Assembly: GCF_016859285.1 (NCBI RefSeq)
Contig: NC_053415.1
Location: forward strand, 12,706,501-12,770,500
Reading direction: 5' to 3'
Length of the DNA stretch: 64,000 nucleotides
DNA from: Xiphias gladius
Taxonomy: Eukaryota; Chordata; Actinopteri; Istiophoriformes; Xiphiidae
The notes beneath the pieces are model-generated. The model was not told the origin of the DNA. It did no database searches and worked only from the letters and a program-made list of their open reading frames with translations. The position numbers and the translations under genes are program-made. Below, in pieces: positions 1-13,184 of the stretch. Position 1 is the first letter of the stretch. Each line of letters begins with the position of its first letter.

Positions 1-3000
1 TTTAAGATTTTATTTGTATGATTGTACGCATTTGCATTTTTTATTGTTCTGCAGACTTCTTACAGTCGCGGAGCTCTTATATATTTGACAAAAGCAATCT
101 GTTTCAGGCCACTGTGAGTCATGAAGCAAAACAAGCAAACACTGTGGTCCCTCCAATCTATTTCTTGAGGGCTTTTTGTGAAATTTGGAGGTTGATGAAT
201 ACTTACATTTCTTTCAGTTGTTCTGTCTGTTGTTTGAGAGTTGTCTTGATGCAGCTACAGTGTTTGAAAAAGAACTGTGTACGTTCATACAGAGAACAGA
301 GACTCCAGACTCTAATGTGGCTGCCAAGTCCTCAGATTGTTGGCATACAGGTTCTGCGTGGCAGCAGTTGATATACAACCGCCGGACCTATTTGGCCAAA
401 ACCGGTGCAAAAGAATAAAAGATGCAAAATGCCTCTGTCTAAAACTCAAAGCTCATAATCCTGAAATCTTTCTCAACAACAACTCAGCAATTGTGAGTTT
501 TGAAACAAACAGAACATCTGTGGAGATTGTGAGAAGTTCTGTGCCTGTGTCTTACATTGTCAAACCAAAGGAAACCACAGCTCCGTAATCCTTTCGGTAA
601 TGACTGACGCCATGCAGTTGAAGACGCGCAGAGGGATTTCTCTGAGGTCATGTAACCTCATAGTAAGGCACATCACATGAGCTCTGTATCCTGAGAATAC
701 TGCAGATGGCACAAAATGAGCTATGAAAATGGAGCGTGGAGCTGTGATCTGTGGCATCCAAATGCAGAGAGAGCCGAGGTGCTCAGCTACCAGCTCTGCC
801 TCTGTCTTTCATCTCTCATATTTTCACATATCTGTTGGCTGCTTATGCTATAACAGTGGGGGAGTAGTGTATAGCAGCTATCTTGCCATGACATCTGTTG
901 CTGACAAAATCCTCCAAAACCGGAGTGTTTGGAAGGTAGTGTTCGCTTTCTGCAAGTGGGCTATTCAAGGCTCAACTTTTTTGGGATGCTGTAGAAAAAA
1001 CTGCTCCTCGTGGCTGATTTTTTTTTTTTAAAGTGTCAATGGGTGCAGATGGGGTGCCTGCAGTCTGGCTGTGAGGAGAAGAAATGCCATAGAGGCTTGT
1101 GCATCCACTGCTGATGCATGCGGCTAGCTGGCATGCATTATTCAAAGACTGAATGCAGTAAAGATGATGTGCCTGACTCACACTGGAGGATGGACTTCCA
1201 CCGTGAGCCCTCATAGTCAGATGTTTCCCTCAATACTGCTCAGATGCCCTCCCTAGTCCACGAAAAGGAAGCTTTCATATAAGGCATTAGTATTATTTGT
1301 CCAACTAAATCCCAAAAGCACCTGTAAAAGGGTATTTCCTAAAAAGATATCAACAGAAACCTTTCAGCCAAACAAACATGCAGCCAAACAATCTTTGTGA
1401 AGCTATGATTTCTTGCCATAGATAGTAGAATAGCAATGTAGCTTGGTTTTTTTTTTAAAGTTTACAACAGAGAGGATCTATTCTCTCTCTCTTTGCAGTA
1501 GATGTCCGCTACTATTTAGGGTGTATATGTGGAAAATGAAGGTTAATTGAATTAGCCTTGTCTGTAAAGTGAATTGGAAGTGATTGTCACATACACTTTC
1601 ATTCTGGCGGGTGTGCATTTATTATCAAGTAGTGTTAGTTGCACACCAAGCGCCTGAAGGCTGAGCTAATCTTCTGCGCTTCAGCACTGAAAGTTGTCCT
1701 CCACGCCATGGTACTGCACTCACAATGTGTAATCGTTTAAATTGTGACATCTGGAAGTGGAGGAACTGGCTTGGTGGATAAGCTATGGCTGAATGGCCCC
1801 ATGATTCCTGTTTTTGTATCTGGCTACAACGAGCCCCAAATCAGTGGCGTAGCACAAAAATCTGGGCTACGTACATATTCATCCTCAATTTAATACATCC
1901 ATTGTCACGCCTGTACACATACAAGAATTAGAACATGCATCTGTAGTAGTTTTGGGACAATCAGAAATGAATGTTTACAACACATTTTAAATAATCTGCA
2001 CAATATGAAATCATCATATTTCAACCCTTTTTTTTTTGCAACATACTGAATCTGAGGTGAGAAGCTTTCACCATGAGGTTTTACAACATTGTAGATAATT
2101 CTTTCTGTCAAAGTTTTTCGGTCTTCATTACATCCTGAATGTAAGATAATGGTAGAAAGCCATCTTGTTCTGGCCCCTACACTGAGAAAGGATTACCGTA
2201 TGGCTATATTTCATGATAAAACCAACTGACTTAGAAATTATAGAGGAGAGGCTCTTATATTGTTTTAGATACAAGAAATAGTCTGTCAGATTTCTTCAGC
2301 CAACAGTAGTGGTTTACTTGTAATGCAAATAGTGTGAAATTCCAAAATTGTACACAACAAAAAAAGTTTAATGACAGGGTTATTGAGGTCCCTCCCCATG
2401 TCAGATAGAATCTAATGGCAGACTCTGCCTGAAGAGACTCATAAAGCTAGATGCTTCTCTAAAGCCATGAATGCTTTAGGTAAACAAGCTGCCTGACAGG
2501 TGCTGCTCATCGTAAATACAAAATGTTTGGCGTGCCTGCCAGCATATCTCTGTGTGTTGTTTCATATTGTGCTGTCGGAGAGAGGAAACACCACAGCCAG
2601 ATTGGGAGAGACAGTGAATAATCACTAGCAGTAACCGCTGACTGGCAATTTGCATGTTATAAGATGTCTAGACATCCAAGTTAAAACTGGGCTACAGTTG
2701 GTTGAAAAGTTGCAGTCTTTAGTAAAATGTAATCCTTTCAACAGTATTTAAATATTAGTAGGTAGCGTACATCAGGTTTCTCAAAGCTTTCTTGTTCATA
2801 CAACTACCTGCTGCGGCTGGAGATGAGGTTGGTTAGTACTGTGAGAATGAGGCAAAACAGTAAAGTTGTAGGCTGTAAAACTCTGTGTTCTATAGAGCTG
2901 AGGGGAACTGCAGAAATATGTGATATTTCTCTGTGGGTTCATCACTACTAGTGAAACCGTTCACATATACAAATATTGACTGGAGCAGCTTTAAGGTTTT

Positions 3001-5944
3001 GTACAGGAGCAAGTATATAAAAACTAAACATTACGTCAAGCTGCACATAAAAAAAAAAAGATGATTGGATTCTTTGCATGTTTATTTAGATATTATCAGT
3101 CTCATCGCTGTCTAATAGACAGTCTAGGACTGAACATGTTGCAGAGCTCATTCATTCTTCAATCCATTAAACTGTCAAACAAGACAATGGGCTCACAGAA
3201 GGCCAGGAAATAGAACATAATGTTAAAACAGATTTAGAGATGGTTTACTGGTTTAGTACTCCAGTGAACAGAAGAAGCTTTATGCCAAATGCTAAAACAA
3301 TTAAAATCAAACGCTGAGGAACTTTATAATATCACTGAAGAATATTGTCGTTGTTTTTAAATGTATTAAAATATTTGTTCCCTTTTATATAAAATGTATG
3401 TTTGTGAAAAAAACAGTGATTTCTAAACTAATCTGATCGAAAATGATCTAACCTGTATCATGGAAAGGTTCAACAGTTCCACAACCACTCTACAGCTAAG
3501 CTCTGTACATCATCCACTGATGAAGACCATGCGATATGGTCAAAAGCTCAAGGACAAACGAGTAGGCTTAGTTGAGAGAGAGACAACACCAGCTGTACCA
3601 ACACCTCCCTATGACAGTAACAACAAGTGTTTAACTTTGAAAGCATCAGAACCGAAGAATATTGCAGGACTGTTTGAACCACATCATGTTTCACAGGTTT
3701 GTCTGTTGTTCTGTCAATAGGTCCCTCCTGCCTCTGAGAAATGTTTACATATTACTAATTTGCTTAGACAGTTACATTTGGTGAGGGATTGTGATTGCTG
3801 CCTTGATTATGTTCCCTGGCAACATTTTTCTAGGGTAGCAGGTGCTATTCATGTACCCCAGATTAAGTTTAGGAAACAAAGAGCACTTTGCTTATAATTT
3901 GGCAAAGATCATGGTTTTCATTAAGATGTTCATAGAGTAAACGCCCTCTCTCTTGCTCAATATTAAAGGGCACACTTTTTCCTAACCTCAACCAAGTGCT
4001 GTGAATGTGTAAACCAACCAAACAATAATTCTTCAGTTTCTACAAGTGGATAATGTAGGAAAGCAAATTAAATACTTTGTCAGTGAACATTTTGCAGATG
4101 TGTTCAGTGTTAGCAGTTTGACACATACAGTATGTTAACCAAAGGTGTCCTGTAGTGTCTCTTGGGGCTCTGCTACGTTTCTTTACAAATCATAGTACCA
4201 CCACCACCACCAACTGTCTGTCAGCTGTATAGCATGAAACCATTGGTAGGAATGAGTACCGCAGTGTGCTTGTGCGCGTAAATGTGCACAGGGGACAAAC
4301 ATTTATTAACACTTCTCCATCGCACCACTAGTGAGCAGAACTCCACAGGGTAGCTTTAACGGCATTTCCTTAAAAACATATTTTGTGTGGAATTACGTTT
4401 CTTATGAAGCATATTTGCTGTTGCAAATTAGTGTATAAAGGTCATTTTATACACAGGGTTGCCACGCTTTATAAAATTGCTCCCCTTTGTCCCCTGAACA
4501 ATTTCCCGCATGTAAGAGTGTGTCTTACTACACATCTCGGTTCAACAAATCATAGGACAAGTTATGCAAGACACTCTCAAAGTGCTGTTTCACTGTGAAT
4601 TTAATGATAATTTATCTGTTTTGTGTTTGTGGAGTGACAGCTAAAGGTCCTATGTTGAAGACTGCTGGATGACTGCTATCACAGAGATCTCCAATCAAGC
4701 CTTTTCAAGGGGCATCTCTGGCTGATTGTCTGATTATCTATGAATATGGACTGACTAAAGAGCTTGTCGTCCTTGAGCCCCCAAAACAGCACATCACCCC
4801 GTAGCGTTTTGAACTCTACAGCCCTGGCAGTTCAAGGGAAAATCAGCCGCCATCAATCAGTAATGCAGATGAGAAGAGCAAGCTCTCTCGAGCAGCTTAG
4901 CCTGTTGAACATCACACAGCACAAGTAGAAACCCTGAATGCTAATCATCTTCAGTAGATCACTAAACGAAAAGAGCCTTCCTTTCAAAAGCGCTCAATAG
5001 TGGCAGCCTTTTCAAAGCCTCTTGCCCATGTGTGCAGTTTAATGATGAAAGTCAGGGAGGAGGCTGTGTCAGAGGGAGACTGCACCCTGCTTGGCAAGGC
5101 AGTTACCATGACATTTAGCAACAATATCAGGCTCATAAGGATGCTGTAACACGCCGTTTAAATGAGTTTAATGTGCTGTGCAGGATTACACAGTGTTATT
5201 CTCATTTAGATATTCATATTTACCCCTGCTCTGCATCCTCCCTAACTGCTTCAAAGTGGAACACATTAGGTGAAAGTTTACTAATTAAAAGAAAGTACCT
5301 GTGGGGACGCTTTGATTTTGGTTTTTTAAGTCTGTTAATTTCTTTAAGTGTTTGACCTTGCTGCCTCTGCTGGGAAGGTTGAGAGCGAGGTAAAACACTT
5401 CTTGCAGGACTCTGGCCATGACTAAGTAATTAAAAACTGCTCCACCAGGCCCTAACCTTATTATTTCAGCCTTGGAGAAATACCTTCCAATGTTCTTAAG
5501 CACTCCTCTATGGGCCTGGGTAAATAGGCCTATTTTAGAGGGAGGGGTCTGGATACATTTTACCTTGGTGTACGCTGTGACATTTTGAAAGCTAAACGTC
5601 ATTCTTATTAGGAGTAGCCTTGTTGTCTATAGCTCCTTTGTTCTCTTTAGCTCCAGGGTACAGTGTGTTTACATGCTGGCTTGCACACAGTGAACCTCAC
5701 ATGAGAGTGACTATAGTATACAAAACATGTTGGCCGTGTTGTCCAGGGACAAGGCCCCACTGGTCTATGTGTTCTAATCCTGGATTTTGTCATTAATATA
5801 CCAGCATAGTCACGGAAAATGCAAACACTCTGAGGCCACATTTCTCAAGGTGGGAAGTGTAGGTGTTGTTATTCCAGAATATTAACCAAAACCTGCAGTA
5901 ATTTCCAGTTACCATCTCTTAACACTCTGGGGGCTTTAGATTGT
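1..5944. other. Gene-poor flank, no supported gene
   Basis: No open reading frame here shows a recognisable protein family, a convincing exon structure or codon use that stands out. The longest plus-strand frame (3460-3720, 86 codons) is hydrophilic and ends near a possible CAG/GTTTGT donor at about 3696, but it matches nothing I know and could be chance. A block at about 4620-5160 is of high complexity and free of obvious repeats, so it is a candidate conserved noncoding element, which only an alignment could test. Confidence 0.5.
2800..3010 (+). repeat. Probable dispersed teleost repeat
   Basis: The stretch from the GGCTGGAGATGAGGTTGG motif to GGAGCAGCTTTAAGG resembles an interspersed element seen in many fish genomes, including the internal phrase TCTGTGGGTTCATCACTAC. 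A second block ending in the same GCAGCTTTAAG phrase lies at 8440-8655. No terminal repeats or target-site duplications could be defined by eye, so class and boundaries are uncertain. Confidence 0.35.
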
Positions 5945-6250
5945 CAATTTCTTAAAGGAATAGACCAAGATTTTGGAAAATATCCTTTTTTGCTTTCTTG
6001 CCAAAAGTTAGAGGAGGAGCTCTCATGTCTGTCAGTTCAATATAAAGCTACACCAGCAGCCTGGAAAAAGGGGGAAACAGGTAGTCTTGTTATGTATAAG
6101 GTTAAAAAGCCTCTGTATAGCTCACTAATTAACACATTCTATCTTGTGTGTTTAAGCCATACAAAAGTGTAAAAAATGACAAGTTGTGATTTTATGGTGG
6201 CTATTTCTTTGGCAGGAGCACTGAGATCCTTGGGCGTTGTTGTTGCAAGG
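5945..6250 (+). repeat. Dispersed teleost repeat, TTGCTTTCTTGC family, copy 1
   Basis: The order of phrases (an AAAGGAATAG start, TTTTGGAAAATAT, TTTGCTTTCTTGCC, AGTTAG, CTCATGTCTGT, an AAGCTAC/CAGCAGCCTGG block and GGGGGAAACAG) matches a very common non-autonomous repeat of spiny-rayed fish. It is degraded by small indels. A second, shorter copy lies in ehhadh intron 5 at about 50,240-50,385. The class (DNA-transposon derived or SINE) is not decided by the sequence. Confidence 0.6.
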
Positions 6251-7396
6251 CAACCAGCCTAGACCCCTGGAAAGTCATTGCAACCAGGCTAGAAATAGCC
6301 CAACACATAACCCGCTTCCCTTAAAACCACAACGCAATGTCTTCACACTTTGGTGTTAGTATGGATTAATCAAGGAAGATATAACATGTTAATTAGTGAG
6401 AGGTGCTGGAAGGCAGATTTTGTTTCCTTTGGACACCTTTTTGGTTGCCTTTTCCAGATTGCTGTCTGTAGCTTCATATTTACTATTCAGAGAGTAGTAT
6501 TGATCTTCTCATCTAACTCTGGGCAAGAAAACGAATAGGCGCATTTCCTATAATTATTTAAGACCAGTCTAGAGAGATCTGTTATCTGATATATGTTTGC
6601 TGAAAGAGCATGATATTTTCTAGAGATCACCAAATCTGGTATCTGCTCTTTCTGCTAATAGTTACATTCATTCAATCAGGGCATTCATAATTATTTAGTG
6701 CCACAATTTCTAATCCCAAATTTCAGATTGGTACTCAGTGTCAGTACATACAGTACCCTGAGTTCAGGTATTGGAAGTAGTACTGTGAAAGTTGGAACGG
6801 TGCATCCCTCACAACTCCCCATTGCCTTCATATGAATAATTGAACTGACTCTGACATGAAAACATCTAACAATTCAACGATATCATAAATATTTTGAAAC
6901 TGTAAGATATTGTACATTGCTGACAAAAGGTTCTTCACAATGCACTTATCTATATCTTTGGTGCAGTTCTATATATTTTGTAAGTCAAATACTGTATATA
7001 TGTGATGTTTGTATGTTCTGTGTATGTATATTATTTTGGCAGCCTCGGGCATTTTCCAGATGTAAGTTTGATCCAGAGGGAAAAAATGAGCACTATGAAC
7101 CACACAACTGTTAATTATTCATCAGAATATGAAAGATAATGTAAATCCATGCAGGCACTGTGATAGGTGTAGTAATGAGGCCACCCAGGGTTGTAATGAG
7201 GGTTCAAGCAGACAGTTTCCCACACAGTGTAGGATTGGAAAGAGAGCACCTGTGGATTCAGTCACTCCTATAGAGTTGACCACCATGAACCCCACCGTAC
7301 AGTATTTATTCATCAGGAAGTACACTGTCACTAATTGTGTGCGTGTGTGTGGGTGTGTGCATGTCTGACATTAATTAAACTTGTTACCTGGGTACC

Positions 7397-7682
7397 AGGG
7401 CGGCAGAGGGCTGCAGTGGTTGCCTCACAGCGAGAAGGTTCTGGATTCGAACCCTGGTTCGGCCCGAGCGTCTCTGTAGAGTTTCCATGTTCCCCCTGTG
7501 CCTGCGTGGGTACTCTGGCTTCCTCCCGCAGTCCAAAGACATGCAGGTCAGGTTGATTGGCGACTCTAAATTGCCCGTAGGCGTGAATGTGAGCGTGACG
7601 ATTGTTCGTCTCTATACGTCAGCTGGGATTGGCTCCAGCACCCCACAACCCTCAAAGGAAAAGCCGTATAGCTAAGGATGGT
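7397..7682 (+). repeat. tRNA-like SINE-type dispersed repeat
   Basis: The 5' part contains a polymerase III box A-like segment (GCTGCAGTGGTTGCCTC) and a clear box B (GGATTCGAACCC). These are followed by the phrases CTGCGTGGGTACTCTGGC, CCGCAGTCCAAAGACATGC and GCGACTCTAAATTGCCCG, ending near TATAGCTAAGGATGG. This is a highly abundant repeat of fish genomes, here about 285 bp and lightly degraded. Assignment to a tRNA-derived SINE rests on the box motifs; the exact family name is not claimed. Confidence 0.7.
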
Positions 7683-7939
7683 TGGGCCTGGTTTCCGGGC
7701 CAATTAATATGCTGTATTTAGCAAGCCTTGCAGCACTGACATCATCTTCACACCTTTGCTACAGTAAAGGCAACGGCAGAAGCTGAAGGTTTGACTGTCA
7801 TTAGCTTCCTCAGCGCTGTTAAAGAATCACTTGTGATAAATCTGGACGTTATTGTTCCACACTGCTACTTGAAGAATTTCACTGTGCTTCCTCTTGTTTT
7901 CTTGCTTCCTCCCACTGAGCCCCAGATGCCAGAGCTTAC

Positions 7940-8062
7940 CTGTTCAGAGATGCCACCTGTAATCAGTACGTTTACTCCCTGAGAGGCAACTGTTGATGGG
8001 CAGAGACAGGCCACAGATGAAAAGATAGCAGCCAATCTGAAGGCATTGATCCAACTCACCAT
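7940..8062 (-). CDS. Candidate first coding exon with signal-peptide-like start (unidentified)
   Basis: On the minus strand an ATG at 8062 opens 41 codons that run exactly into a strong donor, CAG/GTAAGC, at 7940/7939 (phase 0). The peptide begins MVSWINAFRLAAIFSSVACL, a basic-poor start with a hydrophobic core and a plausible signal-peptidase site after VAS (residue 27), so it resembles the leader of a secreted or membrane protein. A pyrimidine-rich tract followed by AACAG lies directly before the ATG, so it could also be an internal exon. The short upstream frame starting ATGCAG ends before it. No partner exon was found at lower coordinates and the family is not recognised. Chance is a real alternative. 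Confidence 0.25.
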
Positions 8063-11000
8063 CTGTTCACGGAGACAGAGGGAAAGGCTGCATGGTGAAT
8101 CAGGCGCTCTCCTCTCATCACCTTCACACTGTCCTTAGCCTCTTCCTGAAGCTGGAGAGGTTTGAACCAGTGGTGTGAAAACTGTGACAGTCAGAGCTGC
8201 TGCGGAGCCGATTATCTTTGACTTCATCAGTTTTGGTCATTGATTGTTAAATTGAACGTGCTGTGAAAGACAGGTTGAGCTGAACTGTTTTTTTTCAACT
8301 GCAATGAACTCTGAAAACACTCTCTATACGTATTTGTAATTATATAATTACTATTTCTTTAAACCTGTTTTAATTGATTTTTTTTTGGGTGCAATAGCAT
8401 TCAATTGGAGTCTCTTCTCAGTTTTGGTCTCCACAAATTCTTGGAGGAAATATCTGTCCCCTTAGCTGATGAATGCTCCACTATGCTCACCAACTAACTA
8501 CTAAGTGGTCGAAAAACAAAAAAAAATGAGCTGAAAGACTCTAAACAGCTGATTGGAGCCGCAGAGTCAGAATCACTACGAGCGACCCCTTTCACATTAC
8601 ATGCAATGGTTTCACCTATGGTTCATATCCAAATTTTGATTAATGCAGCTTTAAGTCTTTCAGTCTCAAATTCATGCCTTCTTGCACCTACCAAAAGAAT
8701 TGAGTAATTACATTCTTGGCTTTAGTCCCTTTACTGAGACCGTACATATGTCACAGAACACTGTAAATTACACTTGAATGTGAAACTTGTTTCCATGGTC
8801 AAAGAAATGTGTTTTCTCGGCTCTGTTGGCCATCTTCGACTTGTTCCCCCTTTCAGATCGGCCCCAAGGCTTTCACTGCTTTTCATACGGCCAGTTACTT
8901 TCCCCTGAGGAAAAAACAGCGACACTTGGCTTTGTGTGAAGTGTTGATAAATGCGACAGCCACTCAAACGGTCAGGGGACACTGTGTGATTCAAGCAAGT
9001 ACAATAATGTGGCAGTTAACTTATATATTACCTCTGGGCGCAGGGACAGGCTCATGTTGAAGGTTACTGCGATTAATATTACATTAATGATACTGGATCA
9101 TAATGCATTTGAAACCTGTTAAACATCTCAGCTTGTCACACACACAGGAGATGTTCATTATATATAGAAATAACAGGGATAATTTGAGGTGAGTCTATGT
9201 TTCTTAATTTTTTGGGCATCAGCCTCAGAAAGCATTGTACTGTATGTTCTGTTAATAATAAGCTTTCCATTTCTCGTACATCAATGCTGCACTTGATACG
9301 AAAGACAATGAAAACAGCCTTCCTTATTTAAAACCATCTCACAGCGCTTTAACTAGTTAAAGAACAATTTAAAATCCCTCACAGTATATACGGTACATTT
9401 TTGTTGTCACAGCATAAGATAAAGGGACATGAGATATCCACAACTCTGACAGGAACTGTTATCACAGCCTTACATTAACCAGCATGAAAAGATTTGCCAA
9501 TGGAAGTACTTGTATTGGAGCAGCAAGCTCTCACATTTTCTCTAATAAAGGAAACCAATCTTAACACAGTTCATTTAGACTGAATAACTGGACTGAATTA
9601 AAGGGAAGCGTGTCTTATCGAATTGCTTGGTAATTATCAAAAATGTTATAAAGAGACGAGAATGTGTTGATATACAGCTTTGGCATTTGCTTGTTGATTC
9701 TCTCAACTAAAGCTATTAAGAAAAATTTAAGTAATTTAACAATCTTAGAGCGCTTTTAAACTCAAGCCCATAAATGTCACATTTTCTTAAACAACTTCCC
9801 TGGACTGTAGAAAAACATATATAACATCTGGTATACTGGAAATAGCACTGGTACCTAAGATAAAGGATAGACCATACTGGCGAGGCTACCAACTTTAATG
9901 ACGTTGGACTTTCTCTCTATCTTTTTGATTATTTCTTGCTTTGTTTTTGTTCTTGCATACATATTCATACGAGGATGCAAGGTTCATTAAGGTTCCTGCA
10001 AAACGCTGCTGAATGCATGTATTAGGTAACAGCACAACCTATGTGACTAATCTCAATTTAGAGATGCATCCTCAGAAAATAGGAGGCACTGATCTTGTGC
10101 AGCCTCTAACAGCCGTTACTCTCAGGGAGGAAAAAAATACACTCTGGAAAATGACTCTCCCTCCCACCCAAGATCAGATATGTTGATTTTTCTGAGGGAA
10201 ATAAACACTCTGGCGGCTCCCTCTCACTCCCACACAGCCAAATTAGCTGTCACCAAGGACATTAAGCTGTCATCTTCTGAGGTTCCTCTCATACATGTTT
10301 CCAGCATATAGATGCTCTGTGAATGCTGTGGCCTAAGATGGCATTTTGGAAATGGATGTGTAAAGGATAGTATGGTGCCTCTCTGCCCAGACTGGATAGA
10401 AGGGTAAATACATAAATAAAATGTCACCTGATGTTTACAGCCCTACTGTGCCTATCTGAGTGTGCAACCAACTGCAAAAAACAACACCTACCCTCAGAGT
10501 CCATCATTACACAACACCACTACTGTGGCAGTGCTTGAAGTTAATTTGCTCCCTGTGTGCAAAGATGAAGTGCACCTCATTGTGCATACTAATGGCCCAC
10601 ATAAGGCTTTCAAAATAGAATGGCTCTGTTTTGGAGATGACAATTGAAAGTTCAAATTGGTTTCAGCTTATAGACACCTCTCTTCAATCATAATGGTGAT
10701 AATTATGTTGATATATTAGTGCAAAACAGCAAACAAAGCTAATTTGCTCTTGGGTCTCTCCGGTGTCGGAAAATGATGCTTTTCTTGCTGCAGAGATCGC
10801 GATGGATGTTCATGTTTTACTGCAAAAGTTTTCGCTCTGAAACAGCAGAAGAAATGCTACTATTAAGCTCCTCATAATCTGAGTCACAGTGAGTGGCGCT
10901 GAGATGTTTACTGTTGTCTCAGGAGTAAAGGTAAAACTGACTTTCCGCTGTTTCTCCGTCCTCATCTGTTGCAACGTTACCCTGTCAAGCAAATGTTCAG

Positions 11001-12990
11001 CAGTGCATGCAAAGTTGGCTTTCACACTTGGCTTCTGCCCCGTTGAAGAATTCTAAAGGCAACACCATCACTGTTTTTTAGCTTTTAAACTGTTGTGTGA
11101 AGATGAGTGTGTGACACTGTGATAGCTGGCTGCTGTTTTCTCTGTAGCTGGTGCATGGTTTTGCTAATTACACCATTCAGCGTTGTGATGGAGCCTAGCA
11201 CATACAAAAACGCCAATTACCCATCACCACGAAAGCGCGCTGAGGGCACTACCTAAGTGGCTCTGTCACTGATTGAACACTTTTTCTTTTAAATAACAGC
11301 AGCGCTTCACACTTGGTGTCATAGTAGCACTTTTTAATCAAAGAAAGAGCTCATTAATAATCAAAGCTGACAAAACCTTCATCACAAGCTGCAGACGCTC
11401 ACATGACTTGGGTTTAGGGAATGGTCGGTGGTCCACCACTTTGGTCCAGATGTAAATATCACACAAACTGTGAGATGTATTACCATGAAATTCTGACATC
11501 CATGCGTCCCTAAGGAAGAATCTTACTGACTTTGTTGATCACCTGACTTTTCCTCCAGTGACACATGCAGGTTGACATTTGTTGTCTTAGTGAAATCTCT
11601 CTACCACTGCTGGGTGGATTTTCATGGACACTGGTAAACACATTCATGTCCCCCTCAGGATGAAGTGTATTCACCTTGGTGGCCCTTTAACTTTTCCTCT
11701 AGCGCCATCATCAGGTCAAATTTTTGCCAGAAAGCCAATTTCCCAAATATCAATCTGTGAATTGCTGTTAAAATAAATACTACATCTACATATAATATGA
11801 AAATAATGATATAATAACAAAAGCGGAGTTCTTCATTTAAATGATTGATATAATCCAGTGAGCTCCGCCGTACAAAAGTCAGCAATAAGTCAACTAAAAC
11901 CGACGTCCGTACCGTATAACCCACGTACTTTTGAAATTAAATTGTGTCACATAAATCACATTCCCTTCCCTTATTCACCTTGAAGTTATTCACTTCCTGG
12001 AAATAATATACAATATCCAAGTCCTCCTTTCTCCTGTGACTATATTGTGTGAAGCTCCTGGTCGTTCATCTTGAGAGCAGGTGGAAAGAGGTCAAATCAG
12101 ATGTGCTGGCGGCTAGGCTTGTGTCAGGCTGAAGACACTGATCTGATAATGTCCTCATTAGCTGGCCTCGGCCCAATGGAAACAACAGGCGGGAGCAGGA
12201 GGTCTGCTCTGCTGGTGACAGCCACCGCCTCAGGGCCGTCATGGGCCAGATGAGCCTTGGATGGCAGCTCACACACCTCTGGGTTCCATCAGTCACAGCT
12301 TATCTGTAAGAAAGAGAAGGTGAAGGAGCTGCCGGCGTTTGACGATGACTTTGATTTTTCTACTTAACAACATGGTAGGTCAATCTGTGTGTGTGACAGA
12401 AAAATACAGCTCTAAATTTGTTGTATGGCAAGAGTTAACTACTGTATGTGCTGATGCTGTGTTGTGAGATGTGAGCTTCTTCTCAAATATCAAATCCTGG
12501 TTCTCTCCACACGAATATGGCAAACCCTTTTCTTCTCTGTTTCGCCACCTCACAACCAGCACATCTGGTGCCTCAGCTTCAAGTACAGACAGTATAATAT
12601 CCAAAAAGAAAGCTCGACTCTGGCAGTAATGTTGCTCCTGTAGGCTGCAGCTGGATGCGTACTGTCTGGTAAGTCTGCTTTGTTCATCTTGTGGCAGAGA
12701 TCAGTTTTTCAGTATAGTCTCAGCGTGAAACTGTGGAGGAAGAAAGATCACTCCTACCTCTCTGACTGATGGGCCTCTGAATTTATTTCTGCTACCAGCA
12801 AAGTCAGCATGAAGAGATGCTCCCTGAGTGTTTATACAAACATGTTTGATGCCCCAGGATACTGCTGCCACTCTTCAGATGAAAAGAAAGAGCAAAAAAA
12901 AAAAAAAAAAAAAGGATGATAGAAATAAACAAAACAATACAGGAAAGTAGGGTACAAATATTTTATTAAGCTCCTTTTTCCATTTACTAA
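8063..12990. other. Noncoding flank, no gene seen
   Basis: No frame shows recognisable protein homology on either strand. The stretch is AT-rich, with scattered homopolymer runs and one probable repeat relic at 8440-8655 that ends in GCAGCTTTAAG like the one near 3 kb. A 20-base poly(A) run lies at 12,894-12,913. Confidence 0.5.
12894..12913 (+). repeat. Poly(A) tract
   Basis: Twenty consecutive A bases. No SINE or LINE body was recognised directly upstream, so it may be a simple homopolymer, not a retroposon tail. Confidence 0.8.
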
Positions 12991-13007
12991 AAAGTGGAGT
13001 TATAATA

Positions 13008-13180
13008 GCTAATCAACATGAAATAAATCATTGACAATTTTGATAATTGATCGTTATTTCAATTATTTATCTGGTTTCAGTCACAATATATTTAATGTTT
13101 TTGTTGGTTGAACAAAACACAACATTTGGAGAGTCCTTGGGCTCTTTTTCACTATTTTCTCTAATTTCATAAACCCCAAA
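13008..13180 (-). repeat. hAT-like non-autonomous repeat, degraded copy A
   Basis: The phrases GACAATTTTGATAATTGATCG, TTGGTTGAACAAAACA, ACATTTGGAGA and CCTTGGGCTC follow the same order as in the clearer copy at 52,702-53,040, which has the same orientation. This is a worn copy of a family also present at 57,501-57,810. The hAT link is an inference from the AGGGCTGC-type terminus of the other copies. Confidence 0.5.
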
Positions 13181-13184
13181 CACA

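Noticed and set aside
5285..5602. 105-codon minus-strand frame
   Set aside because: No family resemblance and composition like the noncoding surroundings.
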